This document shows, piece by piece, positions 15,512 through 19,182 of a stretch of 19,182 nucleotides of DNA; within the stretch, counting starts at the first letter, position 1; every line of letters starts with the position of its first letter. Origin of the DNA: Deltaproteobacteria bacterium. Its GTDB lineage: Bacteria; Desulfobacterota; Desulfarculia; Adiutricales; Adiutricaceae. The notes beneath the pieces are model-generated. The model searched no databases, was not told the DNA's origin, and saw nothing but the letters and a program-made list of their open reading frames with translations. The DNA lies in contig JAIRNQ010000190.1 in assembly GCA_031257955.1 (NCBI GenBank), positions 1-19,182 on the forward strand, given 5' to 3'. A program made the translations under genes and the position numbers.

Positions 15512-15637
15512 TCCCGATCGACCAAAACTTATCCCCGATCGGCCAAAACTTGGCCCCGATCGACCAAAACCGGGCCCCGATCGGCCAAAACTTGGCCCCG
15601 ATCGGCCAAAACCGGGCCCCGATCGGCCAAAACCGGG
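15512..15637. repeat. Six-unit 21-bp tandem array, each unit with CGATCG
   Basis: Units begin at 15512, 15533, 15554, 15575, 15596 and 15617. The consensus is CCCCGATCG, then G or A, then CCAAAAC, ending in TTGG or CGGG. Every unit contains the palindrome CGATCG, so GATC recurs every 21 bp (15516, 15537, 15558, 15579, 15600, 15621). A degenerate copy may precede it near 15481. There are no unique spacers, so it is not CRISPR. Confidence 0.92.
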
Positions 15638-15718
15638 CCCGCGAAGACCATCGAAACCGCCAAGGCCAAGGCGGCAAAACGCCCATAAGCATCGCGTCTC
15701 CCAGATTTGGTTGAGGGC

Positions 15719-15749
15719 AAAAAAAAAGCCGAGTAAGCGAAAGGCTTTT
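15719..15749 (-). terminator. Rho-independent terminator, minus strand
   Basis: On the minus strand AAAAGCC (15749-15743) pairs with GGCTTTT (15730-15724), followed by a run of nine Ts in all (15727-15719). An alternative CCGAG/CTCGG stem overlaps it. It lies about 290 bp downstream of the methyltransferase gene and probably ends that transcript. Confidence 0.65.
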
Positions 15750-15827
15750 CTCGGTCTTCCTTGAGCGATCAATCGGTTGAAAAATTATCGGTGGCCTCAA
15801 AAGCCGAAGGCTAAAGCCCCCGGCCCG

Positions 15828-15853
15828 GTTCCCGGAACCAAGATTCCGGGAAC
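15828..15853. repeat. Perfect 10-bp hairpin
   Basis: GTTCCCGGAA (15828-15837) pairs with TTCCGGGAAC (15844-15853) across a 6-base loop. No U-tract follows on either strand. Confidence 0.6.
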
Positions 15854-16042
15854 GCCTTTGGCCAAGTTACCCTTGGCCGACCGAATCGGCCTCGGTCCCC
15901 CCGGCCCCACGGTTCCGGTACCCAGGGCCCTCCGGGCCCGCCGCGACCCTTCGGCCGGCCATGACCTACATGGGGGTAGAACCCAGGGATGGAACCCAGG
16001 GGGCTTGGGAGCCCCGGTCGCCTGGGGAAGGGGACGCGAAGA

Positions 16043-16861
16043 TCAGGCCGGAGGCCCGATTTGTTTGGCCCGGAAGGCCCGGTTGAATTTGAGGCAGTGG
16101 CGATCCATCCCCAGGAGGGCCTCGGTGGCCAAGGTGGCCGCCTTGAGATCGCGGTTCTCGGGATCCGATATGGCCGAGTCCAATCCGGCGTAAATGGTCA
16201 GGGCCATGAAGGCTTGGTTTATGACCGACCTCAGGGGCATCCCGAAGCTTATGTTGGAGTGGCCGCAGGTCAGGTGGGCCTCCGGGAACTCGGCCCGGAC
16301 GGCCTTGATGGTGTCCAGGGTCACCGTCCCCGACTGGACGTTGGTGGATATGGTCATGACCAGCGGATCGACGAAGAGCTGGGAATCCTTGAGGCCGTTG
16401 TCGCGGCAGAGCCCCACCAGCCGCCGGACGATTTCCAACCGGCCCTCGACCGTGATCGGGATGCCGCCGTCGTCCAGGGCCAACACGATGAGCTCGGTGG
16501 AGTACTTGGCGGCCAGGGGCAGAACTCCCTCGATCCGTTTCTTCTCGCCGGATAGGCTGTTGACCATAATTTTAGGCGGATCGTAGCTTTTGACCCGCTC
16601 AAGCCCGGCCGACAGGGCGTCGGGATTGGCGCTGTCGAGGCATATGATCGCCTCCGGGGCCGCCTCGTGGGTCAGCTCTATCAGCCAGACCAGGTCCTCG
16701 GGCTCCTTGGCTGGGAGTGTCCCGGCGTTGACGTCCAGGTAGGCGGCCCCGGCCTTAAACTGGCCGGCCGCCAGCTCCTTGATGAGGGTCCCGTCGCGGC
16801 TCGCGATGGCCTCGGCCACTTTCTTGCGGGTACCGTTGATCTTTTCGCCGATGATGATCAT
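16043..16861 (-). CDS. Methyltetrahydrofolate:corrinoid methyltransferase-like protein
   Basis: The 272-residue protein is a pterin-binding TIM-barrel enzyme of the AcsE/MtgA type. These move a methyl group between tetrahydrofolate and the cobalt of a corrinoid protein. It opens with GEKINGTRKK and carries YLDVNAGT (41-48), Asp76 in CLDSANP, Asn101 in MVNSLSGE, Asp165 in FVDPLV and Asn203 in HSNISFGMP. These match the pterin-binding and proton-relay residues known from Moorella MeTr (Asp75, Asn96, Asp160, Asn199), with nearly normal length. It lacks the extra domains of MetH. The ATG has AGGAG six bases upstream. A MFS transporter and URO-D-family gene lie upstream on the same strand, suggesting catabolic or Wood-Ljungdahl methyl transfer. 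Whether it is AcsE itself or a substrate-specific MtgA/OdmA-like enzyme cannot be decided; no corrinoid protein gene is in view. Confidence 0.87.
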   Translation of the reverse strand: MIIIGEKINGTRKKVAEAIASRDGTLIKELAAGQFKAGAAYLDVNAGTLPAKEPEDLVWLIELTHEAAPEAIICLDSANPDALSAGLERVKSYDPPKIMVNSLSGEKKRIEGVLPLAAKYSTELIVLALDDGGIPITVEGRLEIVRRLVGLCRDNGLKDSQLFVDPLVMTISTNVQSGTVTLDTIKAVRAEFPEAHLTCGHSNISFGMPLRSVINQAFMALTIYAGLDSAISDPENRDLKAATLATEALLGMDRHCLKFNRAFRAKQIGPPA

Positions 16862-16987
16862 TTCTCGCTCCTATATTCGCACGTTTGGTGGGGGTCGCCC
16901 ACGGGCCAATAGGGCCAGGATTCCGGCCCGTAACCCCGCGGGGGGAAGGGCGGTTTGGGGGCCTCGGTCCTTTGGGCGCGCTCACCG

Positions 16988-17016
16988 ATTTAATCAAAAA
17001 ATATATGTACCGTCAA
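16988..17016 (-). promoter_or_regulatory. Candidate sigma-70 promoter for the methyltransferase
   Basis: On the minus strand TTGACG (17016-17011) and TTAAAT (16993-16988) are 17 bp apart. One mismatch to the -35 consensus and two to the -10 make it a fair candidate. It would start transcription about 120 bases before the gene, in an AT-rich patch within GC-rich DNA. Confidence 0.5.
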
Positions 17017-17082
17017 CAGAACCGTTACCGTCGCAAAAATTTTAATTTTGGCCGTCAAATATTTATTAAATTAATCAAACTC

Positions 17083-17217
17083 TTATTTCACAAGTCGTCT
17101 TCTTTCCCTCCGGCCCGGGGAACTCGGGGGCTGCCTCCGGATCCATTTCGGGGGGCGCTGGGCCTGGTCTTGTGCCCCCAGGCGCCCGAGAAGCCGTTCG
17201 CGGCGGATTTTGGCCAT
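17083..17217 (-). CDS. Possible small arginine-rich protein, unrecognised
   Basis: An ATG frame of 44 residues begins MAKIRRERLLGRLG, contains PPKWIRRQPP, and ends GRRERRRLVK followed by TAA. It is very basic with one tryptophan and no cysteine. Superficially it recalls tiny nucleic-acid-binding ribosomal proteins, but I cannot match it to a family. The ribosome site (GAGCTCG right before the ATG) is poor. It shares the strand of the flanking MFS and methyltransferase genes. High local GC favours chance Arg/Pro-rich frames, so confidence is low. Confidence 0.2.
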   Translation of the reverse strand: MAKIRRERLLGRLGAQDQAQRPPKWIRRQPPSSPGRRERRRLVK

Positions 17218-17277
17218 CGAGCTCGAAAACCGGTGCCACATTTCTTTAAAGCCTCAGTCTGGCCAGGTTTTTATGGC

Positions 17278-17306
17278 GTCCGCCGGGCGGCGGTAGCCCG
17301 GCGGAC
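17278..17306. repeat. Perfect 11-bp hairpin after the MFS gene
   Basis: GTCCGCCGGGC (17278-17288) pairs with GCCCGGCGGAC (17296-17306) across 7 bases. It lies 19 bp downstream of the MFS stop codon on the minus strand. Only a purine-rich GCCATAAAAA follows, so it is a non-canonical terminator or 3' stabilising stem. Confidence 0.6.
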
Positions 17307-17324
17307 ACTGGTGGGAGGGGGAGG

Positions 17325-18569
17325 CTATTCGTCGGTCTGACGGGGCGGCTCCCTCAAGAGGAGGGTGATAATGATGCCCAAGGCGGACAGGGAGGCCGCC
17401 GCCAGGATGGCGATGGTGTAGGACCCGGTCCGGGCCTGGATGTACCCGCCGATGATGGGACCCAGGAGCCCTCCGAAGACGGCCCCGGGTATGGTGAAGA
17501 CGCCGTAGTTGGTGGGGAAGTACTTGGGCCCGAAGTTGCTGTTGCAAAGTAGCGCCGCCAGGGGCACGGCCCCGCTGTAGCCTAAGCCGACCAAGCTCAC
17601 CGAGATGAGGAGGCCGGGATAGCCCAAGGCCCCGAATATCACGATCATGCCGACAAGCCCGCTCATCATTATGAGGCAGTCAATGATCATCGAGGGCTTG
17701 ACCCCGAACTTGTCGTTGAACCAGCCGAAAAATAGGCGGCCGACGCCGTTGGCGATGGCGTAGAAGCCCATGGCCAGCACGGCCTTGGCCGTTGGCACTC
17801 CCTGCTCGGTGGCGAAGGGGACAACGTGCCCGACGACCATGAGCCCTCCGAGTTGGATGAAGAGGAGCCATAGGCAGATAAGCCAGAAAGCCGTGGTCCT
17901 GATCATGTTACCCCGGCGATAGCCCCAAACGTCCGTCTGGCCGGTGGGCGGTTCCCAACCCCGGGGTTTATAGCCGGGGGCCGGAAACTTGAGGACTAAT
18001 CCTATCCCCGAGACTACCACCAGAAAGGTGACGGCGATGACCCGGAAGGTGGTGACCCAGCCGTGGGAGGCCACGAGACCCCCGCACAATTTGGTTCCCA
18101 GAAAAAACGTCCCCAGGGCCAGGAACATGGTCACCAAGCCCATGGCCAGCCCTTTCTTGTCGGGGAACCAGCGCATCAGGACCGAGGTAGGCACTAGATT
18201 GGAGACCCCGATGCCGTAGCCGCCCATGACCCCGTAGCCGAGATAGAGCACGAAAAGGTTGGGGGTGAAGGAGGCGACCAGAAAGCCCATGGCGGCGATC
18301 AGGCCGCCGGCGCAAGCCGTTTTCCCCGGACCGAGCTTGGCCATTATGTTGCCGCCGGTAAGCATGCCGGCGCTGAAAAACACCATGGTTAGGCTGAAGG
18401 TCATGGCAGTTTGGTGACGCTGCCAGCCGAAGCTGGCCTCAAGAGGGTTGATGAATATGGAGAACGCGTATAGAAGGCCCATTATGGTGCTGACCATAAG
18501 GGCGATCACTAGCGTCACTGTCCTGTTCTCGCCCGTCTGGGGCGAAATGGCGGCGTCGGTCTGACTCAT
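17325..18569 (-). CDS. MFS transporter, OxlT (oxalate/formate antiporter)-like
   Basis: The 414-residue protein is a 12-helix major facilitator of the inner membrane. Hydrophobic segments run from LVIALMVSTIMGLLYAFSIF at the N-terminus to AILAAASLSALGIIITLLL near the end. A central hydrophilic loop (GYKPRGWEPPTGQTDVWGYR) separates the two six-helix halves. Opening motifs such as LLYAFSIFINPLEASFGW, and YGIGVSNLVPTSVLMRWFPD with DKKGLAMGL, fit the OxlT branch, which moves small carboxylates such as oxalate, formate or related anions. The true substrate is not readable from sequence. The ATG at 18569-18567 has GGAGG four bases upstream; an upstream frame to 18626 is Gly/Arg-rich and unlikely. 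It lies 94 bp after a URO-D-family gene and 463 bp before the methyltransferase, suggesting it imports a methylated or carboxylated substrate for them. Confidence 0.85.
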   Translation of the reverse strand: MSQTDAAISPQTGENRTVTLVIALMVSTIMGLLYAFSIFINPLEASFGWQRHQTAMTFSLTMVFFSAGMLTGGNIMAKLGPGKTACAGGLIAAMGFLVASFTPNLFVLYLGYGVMGGYGIGVSNLVPTSVLMRWFPDKKGLAMGLVTMFLALGTFFLGTKLCGGLVASHGWVTTFRVIAVTFLVVVSGIGLVLKFPAPGYKPRGWEPPTGQTDVWGYRRGNMIRTTAFWLICLWLLFIQLGGLMVVGHVVPFATEQGVPTAKAVLAMGFYAIANGVGRLFFGWFNDKFGVKPSMIIDCLIMMSGLVGMIVIFGALGYPGLLISVSLVGLGYSGAVPLAALLCNSNFGPKYFPTNYGVFTIPGAVFGGLLGPIIGGYIQARTGSYTIAILAAASLSALGIIITLLLREPPRQTDE

Positions 18570-18663
18570 GTGTCCTCCAAGGCCGGGGCCACCTCGGCGG
18601 CCCCTCAAGGGCCCGCCGCCGCCCACTCGGGGGGCAGGGCGACGGGCGTGGAAGGTTGGGGAA

Positions 18664-19182
18664 TCAGTAGACCCCGTGTTCCCTGACGTAATCGTACATG
18701 GCGTCGATATTCTCCAAGGTGGCGTCGCCGAGGCTGACCCCGGTGTCGAACATGAAACCGCCGTCCTCTTTCATCAGGTCCAGGATCTTCTTGCACTCGG
18801 TCCGGACGTCGTCGGGGGTGCCCATGACCAACACCGACACCGGGAGGTTGCCCCGGACGGCGGCCACACCCCTGAAGGCCTCCTTGACTTTAACCATATT
18901 TGAGTTTTCAATGTGCCAGATCATCTTGCCGGGGGGCACGTCCCGGAAACTGTTGAGACGGTCGTTACAGATGCCTTCAACCAGGACCCAGGGAATGAGG
19001 TCGTGGCTTATGAGTTCTTCCAGGAGGGCCTTGAACTGGGGCCAGTAGAAGCGCTCGAACTGGGCCTGGGACATGAAGGTGTCCATGCACTTGTGGAGGG
19101 GTATGAAGACGATGGGACAGCCCGAGGCCTTGGTCCCGTTGAGGGCCGAGGCCAGCATAATGGGATAGAGCTTTTCGCAGGC
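18664..19182 (-). CDS. URO-D/MtaA-family protein, C-terminal part
   Basis: The frame is open to the right edge, so only the last 172 residues are seen; the ATG at 19158 is internal. Sequence such as GCPIVFIPLHKCMDTFMS, LISHDLIPWVLVEGICND, FRDVPPGKMIWHIENSNM and GGFMFDTGVSLGDATLENID has the layout of uroporphyrinogen decarboxylase-like proteins. The family includes heme enzyme HemE and cobamide methyltransferases MtaA and MtbA. The motif near the end, which in zinc methyltransferases has a cysteine after a TG pair, reads DTGVSLGDAT here, so that ligand appears to be missing. Context with a folate methyltransferase and an MFS transporter argues for corrinoid/methyl chemistry rather than heme synthesis. 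The precise reaction is unknown. Confidence 0.8.
   Translation of the reverse strand, partial: ACEKLYPIMLASALNGTKASGCPIVFIPLHKCMDTFMSQAQFERFYWPQFKALLEELISHDLIPWVLVEGICNDRLNSFRDVPPGKMIWHIENSNMVKVKEAFRGVAAVRGNLPVSVLVMGTPDDVRTECKKILDLMKEDGGFMFDTGVSLGDATLENIDAMYDYVREHGVY

Larger units (their letters stand above)
15380..16042. other. Repeat-rich gap between OmpA-type and methyltransferase genes
   Basis: No gene is supported here. Several frames on both strands stay open through the 21-bp array because 21 is divisible by three and the unit contains no stop; the resulting heptad peptides are artefacts. The gap holds the array (15512-15637), a minus-strand terminator (15719-15749) and a perfect hairpin (15828-15853). 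The remainder to 16042 is GC-rich, with repeated ACCCAGGG-type words near 15920-16000. Confidence 0.55.

Noticed and set aside
15512..15637. CRISPR array
   Set aside because: Units are directly adjacent without unique spacers, and no cas genes are present.
15245..15800. Heptad-repeat proteins read from the 21-bp array on both strands
   Set aside because: The 21-bp unit keeps several frames open at once on both strands, which is expected of the repeat itself. No frame has a credible start or flanking domain.

Overview
The window reads as a chromosomal segment of a GC-rich deltaproteobacterium (Desulfobacterota) or close relative. The evidence is gene content and order: a rpsA-sppA-HU/IHF-like operon, adjacent dnaG and rpoD, a CGCAxxGCC-type cysteine-cluster protein, and a corrinoid/folate methyl-transfer group with an OxlT-type MFS transporter. 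Such methyl-transfer genes suit an anaerobe using methyl-group or Wood-Ljungdahl chemistry. An acetogenic, possibly host-associated deltaproteobacterium (Candidatus Adiutrix-like) is only a guess. Much of the window, about 5 kb, is non-coding and rich in perfect inverted repeats.

Layout. 1-1840 is a decayed mobile-DNA zone. It holds an IS1634-type transposase remnant (minus strand, running off the left edge) broken by a frameshift, a TGA and an exact 56-bp triplication; a tyrosine integrase remnant with a nonsense codon, a one-base deletion and a large internal deletion; a four-box repeat upstream of the integrase; and a fragment resembling a tRNA 3' end that could be an old attachment site. 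2001-4610 (plus strand) encodes a cysteine-cluster redox-type protein, a ModC-like ABC ATPase without its TOBE domain, and a Sel1-repeat protein, closed by a bidirectional terminator. 4744-8395 (minus) is the rpsA, sppA, HU-like operon. 8396-9989 is a long gene-poor stretch whose first part is AT-rich. 9990-13622 (minus) is dnaG-rpoD, with dnaG carrying one apparent single-base frameshift as sequenced. 14357-15379 (plus) is an OmpA-type envelope protein. 15512-15637 is a six-unit 21-bp tandem array. 16043-19182 (minus) is a methyltetrahydrofolate methyltransferase, an OxlT-like transporter and the C-terminal part of a URO-D/MtaA-family protein.

How the genes work together. The dnaG-rpoD and rpsA-sppA-HU blocks are core information-processing and envelope-maintenance operons. 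The right-hand group plausibly imports a small organic anion or methylated compound and passes a methyl group between a corrinoid protein and tetrahydrofolate. Strong inverted repeats without U-tracts recur, often in pairs, at gene ends and in gaps. They and the 21-bp array are the main structures the genes do not explain.
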